Below the pieces are notes generated by a model, which made no database searches, was not told the DNA's origin, and was given only the letters and a program-made list of their open reading frames with translations. Position numbers and translations under genes: made by a program. A stretch of DNA of 64,000 nt from Lenzites betulinus (lineage: Eukaryota; Basidiomycota; Agaricomycetes; Polyporales; Polyporaceae): assembly GCA_022264855.1 (NCBI GenBank), contig JABYQU010000018.1:372001-436000 (forward strand). Direction: 5' to 3'. Position 1 is the stretch's first letter. Each line of letters starts with the position of its first letter. Positions 23,584-34,077 of this stretch are shown here, in pieces.

Positions 23584-24917
23584 CATATCTCGACATAACC
23601 GTATGTAATGGCACACTCACCGGGATAATCCATATAATCAGCGTGTGTGGTCAAGTAAACGGCATGGAACGACACTCATAAGACCACAGATGTGTGTCTA
23701 TATGTGCTATCGTGCTACACCTGAGCATTCCTACCAGAAAAATGTATCCCCGCCGCACTGATCAGGCGGGGAAGTTAGTTCACTCCGCATCCATCCGCCG
23801 GCGGACCGAGCGGTAGAACGACCTGCTTCTACACTCATGTTACCTTGCGTGCGAGGCCACCCAGACCGCAAATTGAAGCAGCTTTTCCTGTGCTCCGCGG
23901 CCCGTTTTTGGACTCGGAGCACCGGAGGCCTAGGCAGAGTAAGGCAGAGCGTGTCCAGTCTTGTTGCTCCGAGTACATGTAAGGTCTACGACGACGCCTA
24001 AGCGGCACGCCCATGGATCAAGCGGGAATGCGCACGGACAAGTTCTGCTGATAGTACTACTAGGAACGTGCAAGCATCTCGGAGTCGAAAGGCCAAGTTC
24101 AGAACAGCCTGCCCTAAACATGGGCGCTTACACCATGCGAGTCGTAATACGAGTGAGCTGGCGTCGTTGAGCGTCCCTCATCCTCCCACCACCACGTCTA
24201 TGCACCCGTCTTGCACGCTCGCGTCTGTGCTCAACTGTGTGCACTTGTTCTAGTTTGTAGTCTTGACGCCTTGTGAAAGCCTAGAAGTTTCGACATAACT
24301 TGTACCTGCGTGCTCACGTTCTTGCTTCGTCTTCGCTTGGGCTACATCCTGCAACCTAGCCTTCGAGTCAAACAGCTCCAATGTAAGCTCTACTTGTGCT
24401 GGCTTCTGTATGGCTCTTATGAGGAACGATCACAGCTCGGCAGTGACACTGAGTCATGAACTAGACCTTGTGCGACCGTCTCGTCTCTGGTGCCCTTGAC
24501 TAGCCTTGTTCTTGCACCGCTGGTTTCTGTCTTAGCCTACTGTGTCACTCTGGATCTCTATCAGACGACTATGACTGTCTAGTGTGCTTTGTTATGTACT
24601 GCACTGGGTCTGTTAGACTTCGCTTATGTCTTCCTCCTGGTATGACCATGTCCATACATTCTGTAGCTTTCCCGCTCCCGGTTCCATTTTCCGACTGCTG
24701 TGTTGTACACTATGTATATTTGTAGTTGTTGAATATATCTTTGTGTCCTTCAGCTCTCTTGTGTGATTCAAAGGCAGACCATAAATGCAGTATCGCCGAT
24801 GAGCATAGCATATAATAGTGCTAATCACGGACTAATGCCGCCCTACAGCCAGCTAATTATATGGGGACCTTCTGAATTAGAACTATCCATATAATCCCCC
24901 TAATTAGGGGAATTATC

Positions 24918-24952
24918 ACTAATTACACCTAATTAGTGCGGGGGGTTTTTCC
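24918..24952 (-). repeat. right copy of the AT-rich inverted repeat pair
   Basis: Inverted partner of 23547-23583. Just inside it lies the palindrome CCCCTAATTAGGGG (24897-24910), and a direct copy of ATCCATATAATC is present near both ends (about 23626 and 24885). Confidence 0.55.
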
Positions 24953-26067
24953 TGATGAGCTGCCTCCGGGCCGTCGGCGACGCGGACAAAACGCAGCTGA
25001 CCGAACGCCCCGTGCTCGCCAGCACAAAGGAAGCCCTCTTCTGAGGCGTCCTGTGGGAAGCTTTTTTGTTGTCCTCGGCTGACTTTCAAATGGGCGCATC
25101 GATGGCTGCTCGAGCGTGCACGGAAGAAGCAACTCCTGCGGAGGATGAGAGGCGGAAGGCGAGTCACCAGTACCAGCGTCGGTCCCGAGGGCACACCATC
25201 GCGCGATGAGGCACAAGATAATCAGAGAAGCAGCGGAGAGGGTTGGAGACAGACAGGCGGCGGCGGTCTAGAGAATAACATGCGGTTGCCGCATGCGAGG
25301 CGACGAGTCATCCGGATTGTCCGGCGAGCGAAATACAGACTCCGAGGGCGCAGATCCTCCCAATCGAGCGCGACTAGGTCTGGACTCGACGGGCTTGCAC
25401 TCAAGAACACTGTACTTGGCCTTGAGATAGAAGATCGCAAGCCTGACAATTGGCGGGGTCTCGTGGTCGGTGAATGTCGCACGCGATGAGAGCGAAGCGG
25501 CGCAATTCCGAAGTCGCCGCGGTGTTTGGCCCTGTTTATGCGTATGGTCAGTTTGCCCACTTTCGACGGTTCTCCCCTTGTTCTTGGGCACATGCCTCCA
25601 GCAGTATCAAATTCTTCCAGATGGCCGTTCTGATAGAATACTCCGTCCGGCGGCCGCATGACATATCCGTCCCACGCAGTTCTACGGAGTTCAGAGGGGA
25701 CCATTTTGGCCTCCGACTCCGAAGAGCTTCAGGGTCAACGGTGGCGGCCGTCCAGTCCTGCCCGCATCCCTCCCCAGCTCTGCTAGAGACACTTCACCAG
25801 ACGCCACCGTCGACTTGCCACATAGTGCACCACTTTTCCTGTGCGCAGCTGCAGACCGCCGTCATTTATAAAAGCTTCCGGCCCGAAGAGCCTCTTCAAC
25901 GTCGACATACCTGAGCAAACATATCTGTCTGCAAGAAACTCGGCGGCTTCGTCTCGTCTCATACTCGTATGGATTGTTGTAGCGGTGATTCGTATAACAA
26001 CGATTCCCTCGTACGCAGGCTTACGTGCTAGAGTAGCGTGCGCCCTCGTCGTTTCTAATCTGCTCGT

Positions 26068-27230
26068 TCAGGCGAAAGACTTGCCCTTAACAGCGGAGAT
26101 CCAGGTCTTGTCAGCGTGCGGGAACTGGAAGGCCATAACACCTGCACTCCACCCGCCGGCGACAGCCTGTTGGATACATTCGTTGAGCGTCGCCGGATCG
26201 ATGAGGCCACCGTTGGTGATGTCCGCGGGGGTGCCAGGCTTGCCGATAACCAGTTTGTCGACGTCGACGCCCGAATGCTTGATGCCGAATAGGGAGGAGG
26301 GGGTAGAGGTGAGCAGTGAGTCACAGTCCTCGTAGCCGGGAGAGGGAGATTCTGCGAGCGCGCCACATTAGCGAAGGATCTCATCCGTACCATGGCGAAA
26401 GCTCACGGTTGTAAAACTGGATGTTGTACTGAATGCGTCGTGTGGGGATCATTCGCTAGTCGTTGCGTTGTGGAGAAATAAGTACGTACCCAATCGATGA
26501 GGTGGCCAACGTTCTTGTCAACCGTGAGGTAGCAGCCACCAGGGCAGAAGTCAGGCGAGAACCAAGGACCGACAGCTATTGCTCTACGTCAGCTACCCAC
26601 AAACAGCGTATCTGCCGCCATAGCGACTCACGGGCATGGCTCAAGATGAACTGGCCCTGAGGCAGTTGCTGGCGCAGAGTCTGGGTGAGTGACATGACCC
26701 ACGCCTCGCCGACACCTGGCTCCTTGACCACGAGATCGAACTCCTCGTAGTCGATGTCGATACCGTCCAGGTCGGTATTCAGCACAAACTGAGCCAGATT
26801 GTTTGCGACAATTGTCGGGTTTTGAGATGTGGGGTGCTCCGTTTCGCCGAATGCCGACACGACGAGAGACACACCCGCGCGGTTATATTGCTCCTTCAGG
26901 GTCCGTCGCTGGTCGGCAGGAACGGTGGCCCAGCTGGCGGCCTGGTCAGCCGGGCCAGTGGTAAGCAGAAACGCTAGGTTACTGCAATGATAGTTCAGTT
27001 TGACATATCATGTATATCAGGGGGTGTACTTACACTACATTGAAGCCCTCGATCTGGTCAAGTGGGGGAAGGACGCTCCCGCCATCAATAAAGCCGTCTG
27101 TGTAAAGAACGAACTTCGGGCCCTTTGGGATCTGGTTGGCACGACGAACATATGGGGCGGCATAGCCCACACTCAAGCACGCCAGAGCCAAACACAGGGT
27201 GAAAACGCGGGAGAAAGACGCGAATAACAT
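26068..27230 (-). CDS. GH18 chitinase-like protein, copy B (intact)
   Basis: Five exons: 27034-27230, 26632-26981, 26490-26575, 26407-26428, 26068-26351 (939 nt, 312 residues). A signal peptide (MLFASFSRVFTLCLALACLS then VGYAAP) predicts secretion. The GH18 barrel shows FVLYTDGFIDGG, the SLVVSAFGETEHPT strand, the catalytic motif DGIDIDYEEF with the acid Glu, and YNIQFYN, which supplies the usual Tyr and Gln of the active site. The product should cleave chitin or related N-acetylglucosamine glycans, in wall remodelling or nutrition. It is a paralogue of the broken copy at 18.7 kb with very similar sequence. Copy B has one extra intron (26429-26489) splitting the Trp-Tyr before NIQFYN, which leaves a 22-nt exon. 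Confidence 0.9.
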
Positions 27231-27311
27231 CCCTAAACCAGAGGGAGAGGTAGTTGAGAGAAAAACAAGATGTAAAGCGTAAAGTATGGTAAGAGGATGG
27301 AAGACGGAGAA

Positions 27312-27360
27312 CCGACCAAGCGGGGTGAACATCCGCTGTCGTTGTGGTCGCGCCTTTATA
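27312..27360 (-). promoter_or_regulatory. promoter block of GH18 copy B: shared 17-bp element and TATA box
   Basis: TATAAA on the minus strand (27355-27360) is about 125 nt upstream of the ATG. The element at 27312-27328 is identical to 19923-19939 before copy A. Conservation here, while surrounding promoter DNA has diverged, suggests a transcription-factor site. Confidence 0.5.
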
Positions 27361-28115
27361 CCTCTCGAGAGACAACCCAGCGGACTGAGGCTGTCACTCA
27401 TACGTCCTGCATGTCAAATCTGTCCCCGCCCGTGCGTCTTACGGTGTGCGCGCGCGAGGTGATCGTATCCACGCGAGGGAATCAACTTCTTGGACTATGT
27501 ACAGAAAGTCTTCCCGTGTCCTTGATTCTGTGAGATGTGCATGCAGATGATGTTACGCAAGTAGCCTTACAATGTAACGAGGTTATAGTATATCAGCGAC
27601 ACCATGATATGGAGCAAATTACAGCAGAAGACGTACCTTTACACAGTCTGATCGGGCGTCTAGTCTAAGCATCCTCACGCCTAAAGACAAGCTGGACTGA
27701 ACTTGAGTAAAACAGCTACTTTGCTTGTTATGAGATCGGAACCGCAACGGCCTTGGATACTGAGGCCCGCATGGCGTAACGCCGGCCCACAACGTGCACA
27801 GCATTACTCTGCGACACGGGCGCGACAGGAATCGGCGGCAATCCTTCATGTCCAGTCTGGCATGACACTAATACCGCCGTCTTTGTCGGAGTGGGCGTGC
27901 TATGGTGCAACAGGCAATCGACCGATACCTAGGAGTGAGATCAATAATAGATCATTACAAGAGTGGAGATACTCACCAAGCGCACCCTCGACTGCTCGGA
28001 CGGCTAAGATGATGAGAATAGTGGAGCGGACATGCATTCGATTAGCAAAGCATTATAAACAAAGTAACATAACATCAATGAGATCTATACCCAGCATCCG
28101 CTCTCAACGAAGGGC
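27361..28115. other. intergenic stretch
   Basis: No gene supported between the GH18 promoter and the 3' end of the PPR gene. Small frames on both strands show no domain. Confidence 0.5.
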
Positions 28116-30670
28116 TCACTCCTCCTCCTGCACGTCGGCAGCGCCAGAGACCGGTTGCGCATGTAGGACCGCTTCCTTCCTCTTCTTCAGCGCGCCCTCG
28201 TACGCCATACACATCCACTTCAGATAGCGCACACTCTCTATGTCGCCTACCGTCACGAGACGATGGTGCAAGATCTCGACCTCGTGGTACGATAACAGCG
28301 GCGGTACGGTGTCGTCAGGGACATCGGTTGTCGCCATGAGGCGTACGAGCGGCCGCTGCGCATCGAGCACCGTACGGGTTGAGCGCAGCTCGTGCTTGGG
28401 GCCTGTCTCCTTGATGGCGTCCGGGGGATACCGCTCGACGAACGCGCGTACAATCTGGACCGCCTCACGCAGGTGTCCCGTGCTATCAAAGAAATTAATA
28501 TTAGCGTACCGTAACATACCAGTACGGAAAAGACTTACAGTGCCAGCAAGCGGATCATCGCCGCGTGCGCCCGCTCGACCTTTCGCGCGTCCATCCCCTC
28601 AGGGTGCTCCAGACCGTTTTGCCACGCGGCCTCCACGGATGTCCATTCCTGCCAGATCTCGCGGGCGAGCTGCAGCGCGCGCTTGCGCTCGAACCCCCGA
28701 TTCGAACGCGCGCACCGCTCGAGGGCCTCCACATACGACCACGCATTCCTCTCAACCTCGAGCTTTGAGAACAGCGTTCGGTAGAGTTCCGCGGCTTCGT
28801 CGAAGGTGTCGTGCATCCAATGTACAGAAAGGTACGCATTGAGCAGCCGCGGTGTTAACCGGACGCGCTCGAAAGCAGGTGGCATGGAGTTCTCCGGGGC
28901 GTCGGAGGAAGGTGGTTCTGTCTGGAGGGTAGAGGGAGAGGTATCCTTTAGAATTCGATTGAAAAGCGACTGTGTCTCGCCCAAGATTTCAGCACTGCTC
29001 TGGGGAGGGAGCCTGGTGAACTGGGACTTCCGAGGAGCCTCCGGGACCTGAGGTCGCGCATTCGAATCGGATGCGTCCTGGCCTTGTACGTGTGGTGCGG
29101 AGGATGATTCTGAATGTTGGGGATCGCTGGACAAGGCTGACGAAGTACTTGATGGGGTAGCATGAGTAGTGGTTGAGTGGTCGACAACGACAGTAGCGGC
29201 ACGATTGAAAGTGGGCTTGTACGCCGCGTATGCGTGAAAGACGTGGATCATGATACGGTCGTCGACGAAGATGGGCGTAGACAAGTCTCCTCTGGTGGCC
29301 TGTAGGCTTTCCGAGATTATCTCTGCAAGGATCCAGCGGACCTTCGCCAGGTCACCGGTCCTTTTCGCGCCATCCAACAACCTCGCAAACGTCTGCTGGT
29401 TCGGTCGGAAGGCTGGATTGCCGTATGCGTCACGATGTCCATCCATCATCTGTTTCGCCAAACGGAAGGCCTCGTTGACATACGACTTTTCCCCCGAACG
29501 GGCGCACGCCGAGATGATCGCGGTATATGAGGCGGCGGTTGGCGGGATACCTTTGTCCAATGTCATCTCCGTCCAGAGGTCCAGAGCACGCGCTGGTTGC
29601 GCCTCGAGCACACGCGGCGCGCAAGCAGAGATCATTATGGAGTAGAGAAAGGCGTCAGGCGTCGGATGCGCAACGTATCGCATATGGGCGAAGAGGTCCC
29701 AAGCCTGCGCCTCGGCGACGGCGGACCGGATATGGAATAGGGTGTGAATAGCATATGTGTAGGTCTTCATGGGCGCCGGCAATCCACGGCTCTCATAGTT
29801 GTGAAGGAGCTGGAGAGCAGCTGTGGGGAATGTACGAGGTGGGAGTGATTGCATGTGAGCTTTGATGTGAAGGTGGCGTTGAGGGGCGGTAGGAGTCTGG
29901 CTGGCATAGGCCGCTAGCAACTTCTCAGTATTAACGACGTCCCCGCAGTCCGCATGAAGTTCTAGTATGGTATTCACGGCTTCTTCCAAATCGCTGACCT
30001 CAGCGCGCTAACCGAGATGGTCAGACCTGAGATTAGAGACAATTGTAGCATGACATACTTTCATAAGGTCAAGGATACTTTCCGCTGCCTCAACGTCGTT
30101 TTCTCGCACGCATACACGTACCAGTGATATCCACTCCTGGGGCGCGAGGATGGATACATCCGGAAGCGATGCCTTGGGAGACCGAGTGGACTCTAACGCG
30201 TCGACGATATCGCGAAGCTTCGCGATGATAGCGACGCACTGTGACCTAGTATCCGAAGGAATGGATGTGGGGGTGTCTAACTCGAAAAGAGATTGAACGA
30301 CAGTGGCCAAGGTGTTTTCGTCCGCCTGCTGTAGGGACTCGGGGTCGGAAACTACCGTTTCCTGAGTCTCGGTACGAGGAGGTATGGCGAGCAATTCCTC
30401 GTACATGGAGACAAGATCAGATTCGGAGAAGGGTGGTTCGTCGCTTTGTTTCGGCTGCCAGCGGAACGTTAGTTTTCGCTGAGTAGGCAAACGAAACGGG
30501 AGGGTGCAAACCTCGAATACTGGTTCGTCCTTCAGCTCCATGATTCGTCTCTCAATCTCGGATATCGGATCTTCTTGAGAGGTTGGGAAGAGATTCCCAG
30601 TAGCAAGGGCAGAGTGTGCTTTGCGGCTCACATCGCGCCTGCATGTTTTTATGAGGGACGGGAGGTGCAT
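28116..30670 (-). CDS. pentatricopeptide-repeat (PPR) protein, probably mitochondrial
   Basis: Exons 30059-30670, 28539-30007, 28116-28482 (2448 nt, 815 residues). The N-terminus is rich in Arg, Lys and Ser with few acids (SLIKTCRRDVSRKAHSALAT), as in mitochondrial presequences. From about residue 180 the chain is made of helix-turn-helix repeats of about 35 residues with PPR wording, for example PTPDAFLYSIMISACA, PPTAASYTAIISACARSGE and PNQQTFARLLDGAKRTGDL. Such proteins bind organelle RNA and support its maturation or translation. A low-complexity Ser/Thr/Pro insert lies near residues 480-550. Exon 1 contains an in-frame 57-nt stretch (about 30461-30517) that starts GTTTGC, has CTAAC and ends GCAG, so it is probably an intron that can be retained; splicing it gives 796 residues. 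Confidence 0.8.
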
Positions 30671-31518
30671 GAAGAGGTCTACAATGCGAACCTTGCGTAT
30701 AAGGAACGATCACTTCCACTCTCATGTGAAAGGTGTTCGACTATGGGAGGATGTTGTGTGTGAACATCTTGATGTACATGTCTCCTCCTAGTGAAACCAG
30801 GGTTTCTACGAAGTGCACCGTATGCGAGGCTCTCAAGACGGGCAGATGCGCGAGCGAGAGTAAGGTCGAGGAGTGCGTGAGGCAGGAGATGACCAGACAT
30901 GAGCTAAGACTCGTTTACATAAAAGCCCAGGAACAGATGAACAACCCTAGCGAGACACAGCGCTCACAGTGTAGAGGGAGAGGTGTGTGGCGGAACGCGA
31001 CCATAGACAACGCCTGCTCGAGAGCTCGAGAAATCTACGAGACAAGCGCCGTTTAGGAAACGTCGTGAGAATAACCTGCCTTTTAAATTCTTCGCTTCCG
31101 TGGTTCTCAGAGTCACTGCTTACTGGTACTATGTACGTCAGCCAATCACTGGGCCACATGCCCTCCGCGGCCGACTCTGTTCGAAATACTGAAGCTTCAT
31201 AGCTTCAAGAATTCTGTCTTTCGACCTAATATCAAAAGCATAGGACTCTTCAGGTAATTTTGTTTCAAATTATTTCGCCTGTTCGGCACTTACTCTCGCT
31301 TCAAGTTGCCAATGAGGTCCGAACTTCGGGGAGTAAAGCGTTCGACGAACTTGAAGTACGCACGCGCCATTTTACCCATTGAAACACATACTAATACATT
31401 GGGACACATATTTCAGAGCATAAATTTAGATTGGCGGGAACCTCCAGGGAGCCCGGCGCCGTTACCGTTAGCCGCAGACCATTAGGTCGAAACATGTGCA
31501 AGGGTGACCCCCACTTAT
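30671..31518. other. intergenic stretch
   Basis: No supportable gene. It separates the PPR promoter from the 3' end of the MARVEL-like gene and becomes AT-rich after 31.2 kb. Confidence 0.5.
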
Positions 31519-32286
31519 TCACTTGCTGCGATTCTTCAGCGAAGTGGTCCACGCTGGAGAGGAGCTCGTGAACGAAAGGAAGACCAACATTCCTCCGTAA
31601 AGGAAAACTATGATAGCAACATCTTAGTACACCCCTTCATGTTGGCAATGTACGGTTTGGAGAACTCACGTAATGCGAAGGTAACGAACGCGATAGTAGC
31701 GATTGGGTGGATGTCGTTACACACGTCTTTTGCTTTCGGGATAAAGATGGCGTTGAACTCATCGCACGGGGTATCTTTGAAGAGAGTGTTGCCGTTCGAG
31801 AGAGTTGTGCCGCCCACCGCGATCCAAAGCACCCATAGCAGAGCTGTATGTTCCGCCAAATCAACCAACGGAAATAACGCAGTCAGCATCTGCACTCACA
31901 TGTCCACGAGAGCTCGAAGATCATGTATGATGTGAAAAAGTTTTCAAAAAGGAAATCCATAACGATCCTAGTACTGGCGTGAGTGACATCCCAAACGAAC
32001 GATCGAGAAAAGTCTGCGTACATGAATATCATGGTAAGCACCGTGATCACGCCTATTGCAATCCCCAGAGCAGCGTAAGGGAATTGATCCACATCGCGCC
32101 CGAGTGGCTCCAGGATCTCGGATAGATTGCTTTTGCTTGAAGCGCATAACGCGACGACGACCACGGATAGTATGCACGCGATCGCTAGGAAAGAGAATGC
32201 GGTTCACCACCTCTCTTACGCTTAGACAAAATGTTCTACAACTTACCAAAGGTAGAGAGGCGGATTAACCAGGGGATGTTCGACAT
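31519..32286 (-). CDS. small four-helix membrane protein, MARVEL-like, copy 1
   Basis: Five exons: 32247-32286, 32022-32184, 31900-31967, 31670-31843, 31519-31607 (534 nt, 177 residues). Four hydrophobic segments are visible: IACILSVVVVALC, AALGIAIGVITVLTMIFMIV, LLWVLWIAVGGTTL and FVTFALLFLYGGMLVFLSF. A loop with paired Cys (KDTPCDEF ... DVCNDIHP) lies between helices 3 and 4. This layout is that of fungal MARVEL-type tetraspanning proteins; the name rests on topology and not on a diagnostic motif. A paralogue with identical coding length and matching intron positions lies at 61940-62711. Confidence 0.75.
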
Positions 32287-33070
32287 GGTAGTAGTGTCGT
32301 AGAGGGGAGGGTGATAGTAATACTACAGCCTCCATACGAGTCCTTCGTGGTTTTATGGTAGGGTCGGTTGTCCAGACAGCCACAGCAAATACGCTGCGAC
32401 CTGTCAAAGTCACTAACGTAACAAAGCTGGATCCGATGCGAGCGTCCGATCAGTATGGACACTTTGATGAAGTGCCAACTGGCTCACACACCTCTGACTG
32501 CTATAGCATAGCTGCATGGTCTGACGCTGTTCGGAGAAGAAGAGAACGAGGAAGAACATGACCTCCTGAATGTACTAAGCTTGTAGTCGCTGAAGACTTA
32601 CAGGGAATCTCGGTCAGGCAGTTCTCAGCCTCACAGTCGATGTGAAATGCTTGATCTTTGTAAACCGACAACCAACGAAGCACAGTCGAGCCGCAGTGGA
32701 ATCGGAAGACCATTTGACTACTACTAGGAGCGTCAGGATGCTAGCGCAAAGTTGATTCGAGGCAGTCCCTTACCGTCTACGACCTGCACCGCGTTCGAAG
32801 TCCGTACTGAGCGGACCCACTGCGGCTACGACCTAGAGTAAATTCCAGCTAAGCTCAGCTCCACATAGTAGATGTGCAGAAGTGCTCACCAGACTGATGG
32901 GAACGGCTGAGATGTACATGCAGTGTCGACGGCATACAATGTAGTCACTTCCAGCATCCTAGAGGCCTTCATATGCTACGCATACGAGCACGCAGTGCTA
33001 TGTAGCCCCACCTTGCCAAGTCGACGAGTGTCAAGAAGGCTGATGCTATAGTGCATCGCAATGCAGTGCA
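32287..33070. other. intergenic stretch
   Basis: No gene I can support. A minus-strand frame at 32501-32713 starts with ATG and has a possible intron but no recognisable content. Confidence 0.45.
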
Positions 33071-33096
33071 GAGTGAGTGAGTGAGTGAGTGAGTGA
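33071..33096 (+). repeat. GAGT tetranucleotide microsatellite
   Basis: About six tandem GAGT units directly abut the AT-rich repeat that begins at 33095. Confidence 0.85.
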
Positions 33097-33190
33097 ATAT
33101 TTAGGGTGTAGTGAAGAATAGGGGGTTTAATAACAAACAATTATTCACAGCTGTTATAAACTGTTAGTAACTGTGTGTTAATAAAGGTGG
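33095..33190 (+). repeat. AT-rich repeat, copy X (inverted partner at 60.3-60.46 kb)
   Basis: The first 31 nt (GAATATTTAGGGTGTAGTGA and onward) match the reverse complement of 60432-60464 with few changes and a 2-nt indel. Inside lie the same words as in the partner: TTATTCACA, GTTATAAAC, and TTAATAA. Possibly a mobile-element end with subterminal repeats. It could also be the outer part of the adjacent Helitron, whose 5' end I could not place. Confidence 0.5.
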
Positions 33191-34077
33191 CCGTACAAGG
33201 GTGTTCCTGGACTACGAAGTAGGACAGGTCTTAGGTGGCAGAATAACACCCCCCCCAGTGACTGTCACAGATTCGGGCGCTTGGTGACAACCGTTATGAT
33301 CCAATAGGCGCCTGTGGCGCCTTCGGTGGTGTCTTACGTTGAAACTTCCCACGCACGGACCCTGCTGTCCAGAGAATTCGACGCCCCCGCATCTGCTCGT
33401 TCTCTCTCACGACTATCATCTGTCGCACACCCGCCATACCACCGCGTCTCTCTCATCGTCGCTATAACCTCGTAGTTCCTCCAAAAATGACACGCCGTTG
33501 CTCCACTAATGTCTCGCAAGAGCCTCGGGCCAGTGAAACAGGTCAGTACATCGAGTGGTATGTGTTCACGTGTCGGCGACTGATTCTCCTTGTGTTAGGT
33601 GAGGCGCCTGATGCCAGCCATCACTCTTTCACCGGCGAGACGTCGGATGCGATGAGTACGTGGTTCGATCGTTGTATGCTGCGTACACGCTTACAGTATC
33701 ATAGGGCAGCATCCGAGTTCTCACTTAGCTGGACTTTCTCCGCGGGCGCCATCATCAAGTTTTAGTACGTTTCTTTCACACTTAATATCAATGCACGCTC
33801 ACAAATCGTCGGGGTACTCTACAGCTACGCGTACTTCATCGCAACATGCAGGCCCTCTATCAGTAGACGCAGGTCCTTCCGGTCTGTCCCTTTCAGTAAT
33901 CTGGGTTTCAAGGTAACTAACATCTCCGTCATCTTTGCTGGGGATCTCGCTGGTCGACTACTTATGTGGTGATTGTCGGCGTCCGCTGCTCTTGTATCTC
34001 ATGAATGCACCGAATTACTGCGCTATAATGATACAATATATTATGGACTGTATCATGCACTATTTGAAGGCACCGAC

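Larger units (their letters stand above)
19972..26067. other. 6.1-kb gene-free, repeat-rich region between the GH18 paralogues
   Basis: No gene can be supported. The region mixes blocks of different base composition: moderately AT-rich 20.0-21.2 kb, purine-rich repeats at 21.5 kb, very GC-rich palindromic DNA at 22.3-23.2 kb, and AT-rich DNA at 23.5-25.0 kb bounded by inverted repeats. This patchwork is typical of nested, worn mobile elements. A minus-strand frame at 25.2-25.7 kb has some protein-like stretches but no consistent model. Confidence 0.55.

Noticed and set aside
25222..25704. Minus-strand frame of 160 codons with protein-like patches in the GH18 interval
   Set aside because: Patches fall in different frames (25268-25591 and 25222-25704), no splice pair joins them, and the surroundings are mobile-element-like.
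32501..32713. Minus-strand ATG frame of 70 codons with a possible intron
   Set aside because: No domain, no downstream exon chain, and length within chance expectation.
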